NCBI GenBank assembly: GCA_022562795.1
Contig: JADFOP010000005.1
Span: forward strand, 16,747 to 80,746
DNA from: Nitrospinota bacterium
GTDB taxonomy: Bacteria; JADFOP01
DNA length: 64,000 nucleotides
Direction: 5' to 3'
Position 1 is the stretch's first letter; every line of letters begins with the position of its first letter. The position numbers and the translations under genes are program-made. Below the pieces are notes generated by a model. The model saw only the letters and a program-made list of their open reading frames with translations. It made no database searches and was not told the DNA's origin. Positions 8,715 through 17,992 of the stretch are shown here, one piece after another.

Positions 8715-10394
8715 ATGGTCCAAAAACTGAACAAATACAGCTCTCGAATCACCGAGCCAAAATCCCAGGGCGCCTCCCAGGCGATGCTGTATGGCACCGG
8801 CTTGACGGAAGAGGACATGCAGAAGGCCCAGGTTGGGATTTGCAGCGTCTGGTACGAAGGCAATACCTGCAACATGCACTTGCGTGAGCTTGCGGCCAAG
8901 GTGAAAGAGGGCGTGGTTGAGGCAGGCTTCGTCGGGATGCGATTCAATACGATTGGGGTAAGCGACGGCATCTCGATGGGAACCGAAGGCATGAGCTTCT
9001 CTCTACAGTCCCGCGATCTCATCGCCGACTCCATCGAGACCGTCATGAGCGCCCAATGGTACGACGCCAATATCACCGTGGCGGGTTGCGATAAGAACAT
9101 GCCCGGTTGCGTGATTGCCATGGGGCGCTTGAACCGTCCCTCTCTCATGGTCTACGGCGGTACCATCAGGGCGGGCCACTGGAACGATAAGGTGCTCGAT
9201 ATCGTCTCTGCCTTCCAGAGCTACGGCGAATACCTGGCGGGCACGCTGGACGAAGAGAGCCGTAAGCAGATCGTGAAATTAAGCTGCCCGGGCCCCGGCG
9301 CCTGCGGCGGCATGTATACGGCCAATACCATGGCCTCCGCTATCGAAGCCCTCGGCATGTCTCTGCCCTACAGCGCTTCGGCCCCGGCCGAGGCCCCTGA
9401 GAAGCTGGAGGAATGTTTCAAGGTGGGTGCGGCGATCCGTAACCTGATGGAAAAGGACATTAAGCCGCGCGATATCATGACCCGCGAAGCGTTCGAAAAC
9501 GCAATCGCGGTGACTATGGCGCTCGGAGGCTCCACCAACGCTGTCCTCCATCTTATCGCGATGGCGAGGGCCGTGGAGGTTCCCTTAACCATAGATGACT
9601 TCCAAACGGTCAGCGACCGCGTTCCATTTCTGACGGACATAAAGCCCAGCGGCAGATACGTGATGGAAGACCTCCACAATGTCGGCGGAACGCCTGCCGT
9701 GATGAAGGCCCTCCTGGAGAAGGGGTTGCTCCACGGCGACTGCTTAACCGTGACTGGGAGGACGATCGGCGAAAACCTGAAAGACCTTCCAGGGTTCAGC
9801 GAAGGGCAGGATGTGGTTCGGCCCCTGGAGGACCCGATCAAAAAGACCGGTCACATCCAAATCCTCAGAGGCAACCTGGCCCCGGAAGGCGCGGTGGCCA
9901 AGATAACCGGCAAAGAGGGCAATATGTTCTCAGGCCCAGCCAAAGTCTACGACTCTGAAGAGGAAATGCTCGCCGCCCTGGAGAGAAACGAAATAGTCAA
10001 GGGCGACGTGCTGGTCATTCGCTTTGAAGGACCCAAGGGTGGGCCCGGAATGCCGGAGATGTTGACGCCTACCTCCGCTATCGTGGGGGCCGGGCTGGGT
10101 AAGGATGTGGCCCTGATAACAGACGGAAGATTCTCCGGTGGTTCTCACGGCTTCCTTGTGGGACACGTTACCCCGGAAGCACAGGATGGGGGACCGATCG
10201 CCCTTCTTAAAGACGGAGACCTAATCACCATTGATGCAAAGAAAAACCGTATTGACGTCGAAGTCGACAAGAAGGAGCTTTCCGCGCGAAAGGCCCAGTG
10301 GAAGGCTCCGCCCTACAAGGCCACGCGCGGCACTCTCTACAGGTATATTAAGGACGTCAAGTCAGCTTCGGAGGGCTGTGTTACCGACGAGTAG
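8715..10394 (+). CDS. ilvD: Dihydroxy-acid dehydratase
   Basis: IlvD dehydrates 2,3-dihydroxy-isovalerate and its methylvalerate analogue to the 2-oxo acids, the third step of branched-chain amino acid synthesis. The 559-residue protein shows the [Fe-S] ligands in [16 protein letters not shown] and [17 protein letters not shown], the phosphate loop [12 protein letters not shown], and the C-terminal [16 protein letters not shown] block. Start ATG 8715 follows GAGGAGGGG by 4 bp. It is divergent from the ThDP gene and ilvC but completes the same pathway. Confidence 0.97.
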   Translation: MVQKLNKYSSRITEPKSQGASQAMLYGTGLTEEDMQKAQVGICSVWYEGNTCNMHLRELAAKVKEGVVEAGFVGMRFNTIGVSDGISMGTEGMSFSLQSRDLIADSIETVMSAQWYDANITVAGCDKNMPGCVIAMGRLNRPSLMVYGGTIRAGHWNDKVLDIVSAFQSYGEYLAGTLDEESRKQIVKLSCPGPGACGGMYTANTMASAIEALGMSLPYSASAPAEAPEKLEECFKVGAAIRNLMEKDIKPRDIMTREAFENAIAVTMALGGSTNAVLHLIAMARAVEVPLTIDDFQTVSDRVPFLTDIKPSGRYVMEDLHNVGGTPAVMKALLEKGLLHGDCLTVTGRTIGENLKDLPGFSEGQDVVRPLEDPIKKTGHIQILRGNLAPEGAVAKITGKEGNMFSGPAKVYDSEEEMLAALERNEIVKGDVLVIRFEGPKGGPGMPEMLTPTSAIVGAGLGKDVALITDGRFSGGSHGFLVGHVTPEAQDGGPIALLKDGDLITIDAKKNRIDVEVDKKELSARKAQWKAPPYKATRGTLYRYIKDVKSASEGCVTDE

Positions 10395-10512
10395 AAGGCC
10401 AAGATCCCCCTGCTTAGCGCGCAGGGTTCTCCAGGGCCATTGGGCTACGTAACTCGCGGAATATGAATGGATTAGGTGTTACGGGGGAATGCTACCTGAC
10501 GATTCTGGGCTA

Positions 10513-10737
10513 TCAATCCTCTTGTTGATATTCGCGGAGGATAATAGCCATTCGATCCTTTTTGCGGAGCTTCTCTTTTTGAAGGATTTTGCGCTCGACT
10601 TCTTGATCGGAGGTGAGGAAACGAAGCTTGTTGAACTCCTCAAGCTCCATTTCTAAGGCCTGGTGCTCTTGGAAAAGTTCGCCAAATTCCGCGTTTTTCC
10701 GAATAACACGCTCAACCAACTCCTGCTTATCGGTCAT
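10513..10737 (-). CDS. DUF465 (YdcH-like) small coiled-coil protein
   Basis: This 74-residue, highly charged protein is predicted to be all helical: LVERVIRKNAEFGELFQEHQ, then a short turn, then QEVERKILQKEKLRKKDRM. That pattern (a helical hairpin with a central LxFLTSDQE-type turn) is the DUF465/YdcH family, small cytoplasmic proteins of unknown role. The ribosome site GGAGGAGTAGAGGTT precedes the ATG. It stands alone between ilvD and tsaB. Confidence 0.8.
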   Translation of the reverse strand: MTDKQELVERVIRKNAEFGELFQEHQALEMELEEFNKLRFLTSDQEVERKILQKEKLRKKDRMAIILREYQQED

Positions 10738-10809
10738 AACCTCTACTCCTCCTCCAAAACATTGGAAAGTAGGATGACGCCCGTGACGTCCTCCCTCATG
10801 GTCACCACG

Positions 10810-11493
10810 TTACGCCTCAGCCAGCTCCGCCTCCGAGGGCCTACCGTATATGGGCCTCAGCGCAGCCGGGTCAGCTCCGGCGCCTTGCGCCAATAGATCG
10901 GCCCCCAATCGAGCAACCCGCAGAGCGTTGGAGAAGGCAAGGTCGGTCGGTCCAAATCGGGCCCTGGCGCCCAAAGAGGCCTCCAGCTCGGCTCGATAAG
11001 CCGCCGCACCCTCACCGACGAGCAGCAGGCTCTGATCCCCGACCTTGGAGGCCAAGCCTTCCGGTGAACGGGCGACCGGAGGCCATAGCTCCACCGGCAC
11101 ATCACCATCCCACCGATAGCCTGCCACATAGACCTCTTTCTTTCGGGCGTCAACCATCGGGCAGAGGATCCCATCCACACCCGGCAATGCGTGAACGTAC
11201 GCCTCAAGGGTCGGCACGCCCACGACCGGGAGACCGCGACCCTCCGCCAGCCCCTGGGCCGTCGCGATCCCAACCCGAAGCCCGGTAAAGGAGCCCGGTC
11301 CCACCGCGCACGCGAGAGCATCTAATCCCCCCAAATCCAGGCCGGCTTGAGCTAAGACAGCATCGATAGCCGAAAGAATGTGAGCGGCATTTGAGCGACC
11401 TCTGGCTATCGCCATTGAGGCCAACCCAACACCTCGTTGGGAGACGGCTACGCTTACGACCGGAGTGGAGGAATCGAAGGCTAGTATTAACAT
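10810..11493 (-). CDS. tsaB: tRNA threonylcarbamoyladenosine biosynthesis protein TsaB
   Basis: TsaB is the scaffold partner of TsaD in making t6A at position 37 of ANN-decoding tRNAs. The 227-residue chain begins MLILAFDSSTPVVSVAV, an ASKHA-type phosphate-1-like loop, and continues with SAIDAVLAQAGLDLGGLDAL, CAVGPGSFTGLRVGIATAQGLA and PMVDARKKEVYVAGY, all family marks. The frame is open for 14 codons further upstream (to 11535), but the LILAFDSST start is the family norm. It is followed after about 70 bp by the DUF465 gene. Confidence 0.93.
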   Translation of the reverse strand: MLILAFDSSTPVVSVAVSQRGVGLASMAIARGRSNAAHILSAIDAVLAQAGLDLGGLDALACAVGPGSFTGLRVGIATAQGLAEGRGLPVVGVPTLEAYVHALPGVDGILCPMVDARKKEVYVAGYRWDGDVPVELWPPVARSPEGLASKVGDQSLLLVGEGAAAYRAELEASLGARARFGPTDLAFSNALRVARLGADLLAQGAGADPAALRPIYGRPSEAELAEA

Positions 11494-11785
11494 AGCCTCT
11501 ACGTGGGCTCGACGTGATAAATAAGGCGGGGTCAACGAGCCCCGCGGATTGGACTGAAACCAGGCTCCGCCACCTTAAAGGCACTAATTCCACGGGGGCT
11601 TCCCAGTTCCTTCTTTGCCACCGCCGACGGCAACGCTCCCCGCCCAGGCCGGCCATGCCCGTATGGCGTGGGGGTTACCCGGTGGGGCGGCCAGGCAGAC
11701 ACGGGGGCCACGCCGGGGAGAGCTCAGCCCTCTTCCCGGCCCGGTAAATTCGCAGCTTAGGTGCGACGGGACTGCGCCCTAGCAC
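11494..11785. other. GC-rich structured intergenic region between atpE and tsaB
   Basis: About 290 bp without a credible gene. It contains several inverted repeats: GCCGGG/CCCGGC with an inner AGAG/CTCT stem near 11717-11747, GGCGTGG/CCACGCC enclosing 11663-11713, and GCGGGG/CCCCGC at 11526-11545. The last could serve as a weak terminator of the ATP synthase transcript, though only CTTATTTA follows. No match to a known riboswitch or small RNA consensus was recognised. Confidence 0.5.
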
Positions 11786-12151
11786 CTAAATCCCAAAGGG
11801 ATTCACGAAAAGGATAATGAGCACCACCACGAGCGTGTAAATGACCAGCGACTCAATGAGGGCGAAGCCGATAATCATAGCCACCTGAATCCTGCCCGTG
11901 GCTCCCGGGTTGCGCGCGATACCCTCCAGGGCGCTGCCCAAACCGCGCCCCATGCCTAACGAGCCCCCGAAGGCTGCAAGGCCAATCCCGATGGCGCAAC
12001 TGAAAGCAGCTACCTTGAAATAGTCAATCTTCGCTGTGGCGGAAGCCGCCACGGCCTGCTCGGCCGCCGGCTCGGCCGCTAACACCAAGGGCGCAGCAAA
12101 GGCTGCCAGCAAGGCCACAGCGAATAGTGCAAGAACCACTTTCGTCCGCAT
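11786..12151 (-). CDS. atpE: ATP synthase F0 subunit c with N-terminal signal-like extension
   Basis: Subunit c forms the rotating ring of F0. The chain ends with the two-helix hairpin: GIGLAAFGGSLGMGRGLGSA, the polar loop EGIARNPGATGRI and the second helix GFALIESLVIY holding the ion-carrying glutamate. The position aligned with the Na+-binding Gln of Ilyobacter-type rings is Met, so proton coupling is more likely. Before the hairpin lies an extra 40 residues resembling a signal peptide (MRTKVVLALFAVALLAAFAA, then an Ala/Glu stretch), giving 121 residues against about 80 in short forms. Start 12151 is set by the AAAGGAGGAGAG site; the longer frame lacks one. Confidence 0.94.
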   Translation of the reverse strand: MRTKVVLALFAVALLAAFAAPLVLAAEPAAEQAVAASATAKIDYFKVAAFSCAIGIGLAAFGGSLGMGRGLGSALEGIARNPGATGRIQVAMIIGFALIESLVIYTLVVVLIILFVNPFGI

Positions 12152-12263
12152 AGACACTCTCCTCCTTTCATAGAACGGTTTCCACATGGAGTTTGGTCTC
12201 CCTCGGCAGCCAGGAGCGGCAAATCCCCCACTCTGGCCTGTCCGTGTTGGACCAGCTAGCCCG

Positions 12264-12944
12264 TCAGTGCTCCTCCTCCAATGCAAGGGCGATGTAAATA
12301 ACCGAGAGGAGCACGAAGACAAAAGCCTGGATGAAGCTTATAAAAATCCCTAGAAACAACATGGGCAAGGGCGCCCAGAAGATGAAGATGCTCAATCCTC
12401 CTAGGATTCCCAAGACGATAACTACGATATCGTGACCCATGATGTTGCCGAAGAGCCGAATTGAGAGGCTCATAATCCGGGCAAAGTGCCCTATGAGCTC
12501 GATGGGCATGATTAAAGGCGCCAGCCAGATTATGGGGCCCATGAAATGCTTCAAGTAGGCTACAAACCCGTGTTTTTTTATCCCAACGTAGTGATAGATG
12601 CAAAAGACCGTTATGGCCATAGCCAAGTTCGTGTTCAAGTTGCTCGTCGGGGAGGTAAAGCCAGGTATCATCCCAATCAGATTGCTCGTGAGAATGAAGA
12701 TGGCCAGGGTGCCGATTAAGAAAATATACTGCGGGCCTTCGGGCCCAATCACATCCTGCATGAAGTCCGATATCCCCTCCAGCACCAGCTCAAAGAAGTT
12801 CTGGAGAGTCGAGGGGATGAGAGTTAAGGCTCGGGTAGTGGCAAAGGAGACCGCAGCCAAGACAATCATGAGCACCCACGTGTAGGTTACATGGGGATAG
12901 GCCTCCAGGCCAGGAATTTGAATATAAAGAATTGGATGCTCCAT
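12264..12944 (-). CDS. atpB: ATP synthase F0 subunit a
   Basis: Subunit a forms the half-channels that feed ions to the c-ring. The 226-residue membrane protein has five to six hydrophobic helices, the NLIGMIPGFTSPTSNLN segment and the essential arginine in SLSIRLFGNIMGH. The start at MEHPILYIQIPGL (12944) is preferred over the ORF start 21 bp upstream because it is the conserved family N-terminus. It overlaps nothing but lies 5 bp after the AtpI-like gene and 110 bp before atpE. Confidence 0.96.
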   Translation of the reverse strand: MEHPILYIQIPGLEAYPHVTYTWVLMIVLAAVSFATTRALTLIPSTLQNFFELVLEGISDFMQDVIGPEGPQYIFLIGTLAIFILTSNLIGMIPGFTSPTSNLNTNLAMAITVFCIYHYVGIKKHGFVAYLKHFMGPIIWLAPLIMPIELIGHFARIMSLSIRLFGNIMGHDIVVIVLGILGGLSIFIFWAPLPMLFLGIFISFIQAFVFVLLSVIYIALALEEEH

Positions 12945-12948
12945 GCAG

Positions 12949-13347
12949 CTATCCCGCCAAGTCAACCGGCCTTGATGACCGGAGGCTATGGAGAAGGCCC
13001 GCGACGACCACAGCCAGGGTCACGACGCTTAAACCCACAAGCAAGCCGACGAGATCGACCCGAGGGCTTTTAATCAGCAACCAAAGGACCACAGCGAGAG
13101 CAAGGTAGCGGACGGCAACACTCAAATGGGTGAGCGTTTTCATCAATCGCCTATCAGCCGTTAAAACCACTCGAAACGTGAAAAACTGTAGCCACCTGAA
13201 GTTAAGGGTCGCCAACAACCCACCCACTGCAACGCTTGCACCAGCGGCTACTCCCCCAACAACCCAACCGGCAAGCGAGAAACAAGCGGTGAGCCCCAGA
13301 GCCCACTTCTCAATCCATCCTACAAGTAGCAGGGGTTCCTTACCCAT
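12949..13347 (-). CDS. atpI: ATP synthase subunit I-like membrane protein
   Basis: A 132-residue protein with four predicted membrane segments (about 10-35, 38-58, 72-92 and 98-120) and a basic loop FRVVLTADRRLMK. Size, topology and position between atpZ and atpB match the poorly conserved AtpI family, proposed to help c-ring assembly or Mg2+ supply. Its ATG overlaps the atpZ stop by 1 bp, so translation is coupled. Confidence 0.75.
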   Translation of the reverse strand: MGKEPLLLVGWIEKWALGLTACFSLAGWVVGGVAAGASVAVGGLLATLNFRWLQFFTFRVVLTADRRLMKTLTHLSVAVRYLALAVVLWLLIKSPRVDLVGLLVGLSVVTLAVVVAGLLHSLRSSRPVDLAG

Positions 13348-13604
13348 TATTCACCTTTGTTGATGTACTTTCTGGTTATACGAAATAAGTTGAGAAAACC
13401 CGCCACTATGCCGAAAATGGTAAAGACGATGACCCCCCACGGGGCGGTTCCAAACCAGCCATCCACCAGGTAATGTCCCACAAAAACCCCAAGGACGATG
13501 GACAGGGCGATGCTGAGCCCCAGGGTGAGGAGTTCGCCTAACTTGGTTATGTCCCGGAACTTGCCTCGTAGCCCCTCTCGCTCCCCCTCATGCTCTTTAG
13601 TCAC
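13347..13604 (-). CDS. atpZ: AtpZ/AtpI family F0 accessory protein
   Basis: An 85-residue protein with a charged N-terminus and two membrane helices: LGLSIALSIVLGVFVGHYL, the short loop DGWFGTAPWG, then VIVFTIFGIVAGFLNLFR. This arrangement with GxxxGxxLD-like loop is the AtpZ family encoded at the head of many F0 operons. F1 genes and atpF are not in this operon, as in several deltaproteobacterial genomes where F0 and F1 are split. Confidence 0.8.
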   Translation of the reverse strand: MTKEHEGEREGLRGKFRDITKLGELLTLGLSIALSIVLGVFVGHYLVDGWFGTAPWGVIVFTIFGIVAGFLNLFRITRKYINKGE

Positions 13605-13777
13605 GCTCTATCCCAACATCTAAACGGGGCAAAACATCTGGGAATTGGAAAACCGAGGGATTGAGGGACGTCTACTCGAGGCCCTGTTCCATACTTTCAC
13701 AAACCAGACTCCTCTCTAGCATACCATAAAAATCACTGTCAAGTCTTTTTGCTCCGCTTCGCATAACAGGGGCTATC

Positions 13778-14110
13778 CTAGGGGTTATCAGCCGTGGTAC
13801 AGCTCTCCTCCACCCACTCGAGATAAGGGCGGAAGCCGCTCTCTATCGGTATGGCGAGGACTTCAGGAACCTCGTAGCTGTGGAGCTCTTCGACACATGC
13901 CATCAGGGCGGCAATCTGCGCCACGTGGGTCTTGGCAATGAGCAGGAGCTCCTGCTCGTCGCATACCTTCCCTTCCCACCGATAGATAGAGCGCACCGGC
14001 TGGATGATGTTGACACAGGCGGCCAAGCGTTGCTCCACCAAGGCCTTGGCGATTCGGACCGCCTCCTCCTCGGCCCCCGCGGTGATGAACACGATGCGAT
14101 ACGGCGTCAT
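13778..14110 (-). CDS. cutA: Divalent-cation tolerance protein CutA
   Basis: CutA is a small trimeric protein with a ferredoxin-like fold, linked to copper and other divalent cation tolerance. The 110-residue sequence has the family blocks VEQRLAACVNI, RSIYRWEGKV, ELLLIAKT, and the C-terminal HSYEVPEVLAIPI. Its length is typical. It lies about 170 bp upstream of atpZ on the same strand; a TTGACA-containing promoter for the ATP synthase genes probably separates them (near 13737). Confidence 0.94.
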   Translation of the reverse strand: MTPYRIVFITAGAEEEAVRIAKALVEQRLAACVNIIQPVRSIYRWEGKVCDEQELLLIAKTHVAQIAALMACVEELHSYEVPEVLAIPIESGFRPYLEWVEESCTTADNP

Positions 14111-14320
14111 ACATCCTCCCTACGACTAAATGCACTAAACACAATGGAGCAAACTATACCTGTCGCCACCCGGGCGGGCAGGCTCATCATCAAAAGTTCG
14201 CCCGCTTGATGCTCTCCCAGAATGTATTAGGCACCCACAAGGTAAAGAGTCTATGGTAATGTAACTTGCTCAATCGTTTGCACAGGTTTCTGAAAGTCGC
14301 GCGGCCCAAGGGCACACCGA

Positions 14321-15238
14321 CTAGCCTTGGCTGATGATCTGATCCAGCTCCTGCGTCAGCTTGTTGATCGCAAACTCCGCCCAAAGCGGGCGGTGATCGC
14401 TGATCTCCTTTTTAGCGCCTCTCGACCCATTCTCTTTGAACAAAACCTCACCGAAGGGAACGGTGTTAAATTTCCCGGTGAAGGTGAACGAATCTCGAGG
14501 CACCCACGCTATCTTGTCGTACGTTTTTGTTCCATCGAAGTTTGTACCCAGTGAATCCATACCCTTGGGCATCTCAAAGCCTTTCGCAACCAAGGCGTCG
14601 AAGTACTCTGATTTGGGATCAGGAATGTTGAAGTCCCCCACGATAAAAAAATCCCTGTCGAATACCTTTTCTCTCTCTTTTGTCGACCGCCCATGGATGA
14701 ATTCAACCAACGCCTCGATTTCGACCTTCCGGAATTTTTTACCTTTGCCCTTACCAAAGTAAATGTGGTTACTTACGATCACGAAATCGAAACGACCAGA
14801 CTTGAACGAAACGCAATAGGGCATGCGATGAAGTTGAAAAGCGGTATGATCTTCTTTCGATACGACGAATCCAACTTCGCACGCCAGTCCGGTTGGTATC
14901 ACTGTCCGCTTGTCGTAGAGAAAGGCAAACCGCTCATTGTTTCCCGTCGGGTCGGTCACTAGGGTTTTGTAGTTCCCTGGGAGCTTCTGCAGCAACCGGC
15001 TCAAACCAAGCAGGTTGGTCTTGACCTCTTGAAGGGCGATAATATCGAAGCGTTCGCAAATGTCAGCGATATACTGAATGGCCCGGGCGCTGTGGCGGCT
15101 TCCGAAATGCTGAATATTCCACGTAGCGATCATGATGTTCTCGTCCACGCGGCGGCTGGGGATTGCGTACGTCCCTGTGTCCATAAGATTCATCAAGGTT
15201 TGACGCTCGCTGGCAATATGCACATTTTGATTGGCCAT
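14321..15238 (-). CDS. Endonuclease/exonuclease/phosphatase (EEP) fold protein
   Basis: The 305-residue chain carries the EEP/DNase I-fold catalytic blocks: IATWNIQHFG, DIIALQEVKTN (metal-binding Glu), VIVSNHIYFG, FFIVGDFNIPD (Asp/Asn pair) and EISDHRPLWAEF (catalytic Asp-His). It lacks a signal peptide. Close relatives of this form are stand-alone nucleases or phosphoesterases of unknown substrate. The gene appears more AT-rich than its neighbours and has 200-bp non-coding flanks on both sides, so recent acquisition is possible. The start at 15238 has a good GAGGAGGGACAACTC site. Confidence 0.85.
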   Translation of the reverse strand: MANQNVHIASERQTLMNLMDTGTYAIPSRRVDENIMIATWNIQHFGSRHSARAIQYIADICERFDIIALQEVKTNLLGLSRLLQKLPGNYKTLVTDPTGNNERFAFLYDKRTVIPTGLACEVGFVVSKEDHTAFQLHRMPYCVSFKSGRFDFVIVSNHIYFGKGKGKKFRKVEIEALVEFIHGRSTKEREKVFDRDFFIVGDFNIPDPKSEYFDALVAKGFEMPKGMDSLGTNFDGTKTYDKIAWVPRDSFTFTGKFNTVPFGEVLFKENGSRGAKKEISDHRPLWAEFAINKLTQELDQIISQG

Positions 15239-15454
15239 GAGTTGTCCCTCCTCAAGTCGGGGAGCCCATTAAAGCTTGACTAGGAAATGGTTTTCACCAT
15301 CCTAACCGACGGTGTCGCGGGGGTCGCTCGAAGGCCTCAATGGCGTGCACTATGAAGGGTTTCGCGACACACCACGCCTTCCTCTATGGACGACCAAGGC
15401 AGACACCTGCCCTAGAACACGAGGAACGGCTCTAGCGGCGCACCCAATGAGGAC

Positions 15455-16174
15455 TCAGGCGAATTCCAGGTAGCGGATGCCATCGGGGTCGATCGCCTTT
15501 AGGGCTTGGCGCTCCTCAGCGGACGGTGGGGCTGTTGTTGCCATGGGCTCAGGCCTCGCTAACTCGAAACCGGTGGCTTCCTGGAGAGCCTCAAAGGTGA
15601 CACCGGGGTGGAGGCTTTTCGGCCGCAGATCTCCTTCGTGGCGCTTGAGGACGGCCATCGGCGTGATCACCCACTCTACATTGCCACAGGCGGTAACAAA
15701 ATCCAGGCTCTCGACAAATGACTGGGTGTCGTGACGGGTTCGCCAAAGGATGGTCCTGCCTGCAGTCGGCGCCAACAGAGCGCTGCCCGCTCCCCCTGGG
15801 AGCCGAACCTTGGGATTATCAAAGGGCCCGATGACGCTCAGGTTGAAGTTTCCATGCCGGTCGATCTGGGCGCCTGAAAGAAATACGGTATCGAGTCTCC
15901 TACGGGCTGAAAGGTCAAAGAGGTCCGTTAGGGTGACGAGACAGGCAGCCCCCTCTAAGAGGGCCGGGTCTACGGTGGATTTGGGAAGCCGGGTCGGCCT
16001 GGGGTTCACGGCGCCGCCGATATTTAGATAGACGATGTCAGAGGCGTGAGTGGCCCTAGCCAGGAGGATCGCCACCAAGGGCAGGTTCGAAGCGACCCCG
16101 TGGAAAACCGTCTCTCCGTTAGAGAGAAGGCGAGCCATGGCACAGGTCATGACATCGGCCGGGTGGTCGCTCAC
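15455..16174 (-). CDS. Class I CoA-transferase-fold beta subunit (IpdB-like)
   Basis: The 239-residue protein belongs to the beta subunits of class I CoA transferases (GctB/IpdB group): FHGVASNLPLVAILLA, the NPRPTRLP block, LSGAQIDRHGNFN and LPGGAGSALLAP. In true CoA transferases a catalytic glutamate occurs in a YE(S/A)G motif just before xRPxRLP; here the aligned stretch is YLNIGGAVNP, with no glutamate. That loss is also seen in IpdB, where the complex works as a ring-opening hydrolase on CoA esters. A hydrolase role is therefore plausible. The gene overlaps its alpha partner by 4 bp. Confidence 0.82.
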   Translation of the reverse strand: MSDHPADVMTCAMARLLSNGETVFHGVASNLPLVAILLARATHASDIVYLNIGGAVNPRPTRLPKSTVDPALLEGAACLVTLTDLFDLSARRRLDTVFLSGAQIDRHGNFNLSVIGPFDNPKVRLPGGAGSALLAPTAGRTILWRTRHDTQSFVESLDFVTACGNVEWVITPMAVLKRHEGDLRPKSLHPGVTFEALQEATGFELARPEPMATTAPPSAEERQALKAIDPDGIRYLEFA

Positions 16175-17004
16175 GATGGTCCCCCTTCGGCCAGCGCAGG
16201 CGGCTTCATAACGTGCTCCTCAAGGAAATCCCGGTACGTTGCCTCGCTCTTGGATGCCTTCACGTAAGCCGTTAAGTACGCCTCATCGACCGGATAGAGG
16301 CTCCCTAACGAGCATGGCCACGCTCCCCTGGGCGCGTGGACTACGGCGTCCACCAGGTAGCCCGGGATAGAAGCATGGGCTCCCTCGGCTATTAGGGTCT
16401 CCGACGGCGCCACTTCCTCGGCCGTCACAATCACTCGGTCGGCGGCGTTCGCCATGAGCAGGTCCTCAAAAAGAGAACCCCTGATTAAGGCGTTTCCTTC
16501 TCGATCGGCCAGTTCAGTGTGGATAATCGCCCAGTCAGGGGCAAGACGAGGGATAGCGACCAGCTCTTCGCCCGAATACGGGTCGTAGACGGTCTTCCAC
16601 CCACGGGCCGGTACGACATCGGAGCCGAACATGCCCGCCACGGGCAAAAAGGGCACTCCCTGAATGGATGCCCGAAGGCCCGTTATCACCGTATAGCAGG
16701 CATGCTCTTCCACCACCAGGCGGCCTTCCTCTGCGGCCCGCCTGTAGTTGGGGGCCAAACCATATAGCGCTTCGAATCCCACATATCCAACGGCGGCGCG
16801 GTTAATGGAGCCCGCACCGGCCAGAATATCGATGTCGTAGGCCCCAGCAGTTTTCACCGCCCGCAGTTCCTGCTTGCCCTGGCGCACGAGCTCGTGGACC
16901 GCCGCTGAGGGGCCGCGATGGAATGTATTGCCGCCCAAGGCGACTGTGGCCCCATCGGGGATTTGCGCCACGGCCTCCTCCAGACTCATCACTTTATCCT
17001 TCAT
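16171..17004 (-). CDS. Class I CoA-transferase-fold alpha subunit (IpdA-like)
   Basis: The 277-residue partner of the preceding beta subunit starts MSLEEAVAQIPDGATVALGGNTFHRGP, the usual CoA-binding N-terminus. It continues with RLVVEEHACYTVITGLRAS, where the EE pair lines up roughly with the functional glutamate of IpdA, and ends with the PGYLVDAVVHAPRGAWP segment. It follows the MeaB gene by 7 bp in an operon with a B12-binding mutase subunit, pointing to handling of a branched or cyclic acyl-CoA. The substrate cannot be read from the sequence. Confidence 0.83.
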   Translation of the reverse strand: MKDKVMSLEEAVAQIPDGATVALGGNTFHRGPSAAVHELVRQGKQELRAVKTAGAYDIDILAGAGSINRAAVGYVGFEALYGLAPNYRRAAEEGRLVVEEHACYTVITGLRASIQGVPFLPVAGMFGSDVVPARGWKTVYDPYSGEELVAIPRLAPDWAIIHTELADREGNALIRGSLFEDLLMANAADRVIVTAEEVAPSETLIAEGAHASIPGYLVDAVVHAPRGAWPCSLGSLYPVDEAYLTAYVKASKSEATYRDFLEEHVMKPPALAEGGPS

Positions 17005-17011
17005 TTTTCCC

Positions 17012-17992
17012 TCACGCCTTCAGCCGAGCCAGAATCTCATCGGCGGCTGTATAGGGGTCTATCTTTCGACTGGCGATAGACGCCACCAGCTGATCCAAGG
17101 CGCCGTCGGAGAGTATCTCATCCAGGACGTATCGGGACAGAGTCTCTTCGAGAACCGCCAAGAAGTCCGTGCGGCACTTGGCCAGATGAAACCTCTCCAG
17201 CTCACCCGTGGCGACGAAGTGTTCGTAATGTTGATCGAGGGTCTCCAACAGCTCATCGATCCCCTCGCCAGTAGTGGCCACGGTGCGGATAACAGGCGGC
17301 CTCCATTCTTCCTCGGCAAACTCCTTGAGGGCAAGGACGGATTGAACCTGTTTGAGCGCCATATCGGCTCCTTCACGGTCGGCCTTGTTGATGACGAAGC
17401 AATCGCCTATTTCCATCACACCTGCTTTCATCGCCTGGACATCATCGCCCGCCCCGGGGATGAGCATCACTATCGTCGTGTGGGCGTACTTAGCAACCTC
17501 CACCTCGTCCTGGCCTACACCGACCGTCTCAACTATAACGATCTCCTTTCCCATGGCCTCCATTACGGTTATGCTGTCCGATGTGGCCCTGGCAAGGCCC
17601 CCGAGACGTCCCCTTGTAGCCATCGACCTGATGAACACCCCTGTGTCGGTTCCGTGACGTTGCATCCTGATCCTGTCGCCTAGGATTGCGCCCCCGGTGA
17701 AAGGGCTCGTCGGGTCGACGGCGATAACACCGACCGACTGGCCCCTTGCGCGAAGAAGCTCCACAAGCTGGTCAACCAGGGTGGACTTGCCAACACCGGG
17801 AGCACCGGTGACCCCAACGATTTGGATCTTTCCTGTATGAGGGAACAAGCGACGGATGGGGTGGCGGATTTTAAGGGGCTCATTCTCGGCCATGCTTATC
17901 AAGCGCGCGGCCGCCCGAACATCACCCTCGAGAACCCGATCGGCCAGGGCGTCGGAATTATGAGGTTGATTTGGAGCCAATGGTCTCTTCAA
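17012..17992 (-). CDS. meaB: Methylmalonyl-CoA mutase-associated GTPase MeaB (ArgK family)
   Basis: MeaB is the G3E-type GTPase that loads and protects the B12 cofactor of acyl-CoA mutases. The 326-residue protein shows Walker [14 protein letters not shown], the switch-type [31 protein letters not shown] (Walker B region), and NKADREGAD for guanine recognition, followed by the C-terminal dimerisation arm. It overlaps the start of the B12-binding subunit gene's 3' end by 35 bp, so the two are translated together. Confidence 0.95.
   Translation of the reverse strand: MKRPLAPNQPHNSDALADRVLEGDVRAAARLISMAENEPLKIRHPIRRLFPHTGKIQIVGVTGAPGVGKSTLVDQLVELLRARGQSVGVIAVDPTSPFTGGAILGDRIRMQRHGTDTGVFIRSMATRGRLGGLARATSDSITVMEAMGKEIVIVETVGVGQDEVEVAKYAHTTIVMLIPGAGDDVQAMKAGVMEIGDCFVINKADREGADMALKQVQSVLALKEFAEEEWRPPVIRTVATTGEGIDELLETLDQHYEHFVATGELERFHLAKCRTDFLAVLEETLSRYVLDEILSDGALDQLVASIASRKIDPYTAADEILARLKA

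Noticed and set aside
11660-11720. GGGGTTACCCGGTGG resembling part of a c-di-GMP-I riboswitch
   Set aside because: The CAGGGCAAAC and GACGCAAAGCC cores are absent on both strands.
11494-11785. Possible 6S RNA or SRP RNA
   Set aside because: No central bubble flanked by long stems with the 6S pattern and no GGUCAGGxCCGGAAGG SRP loop was found.
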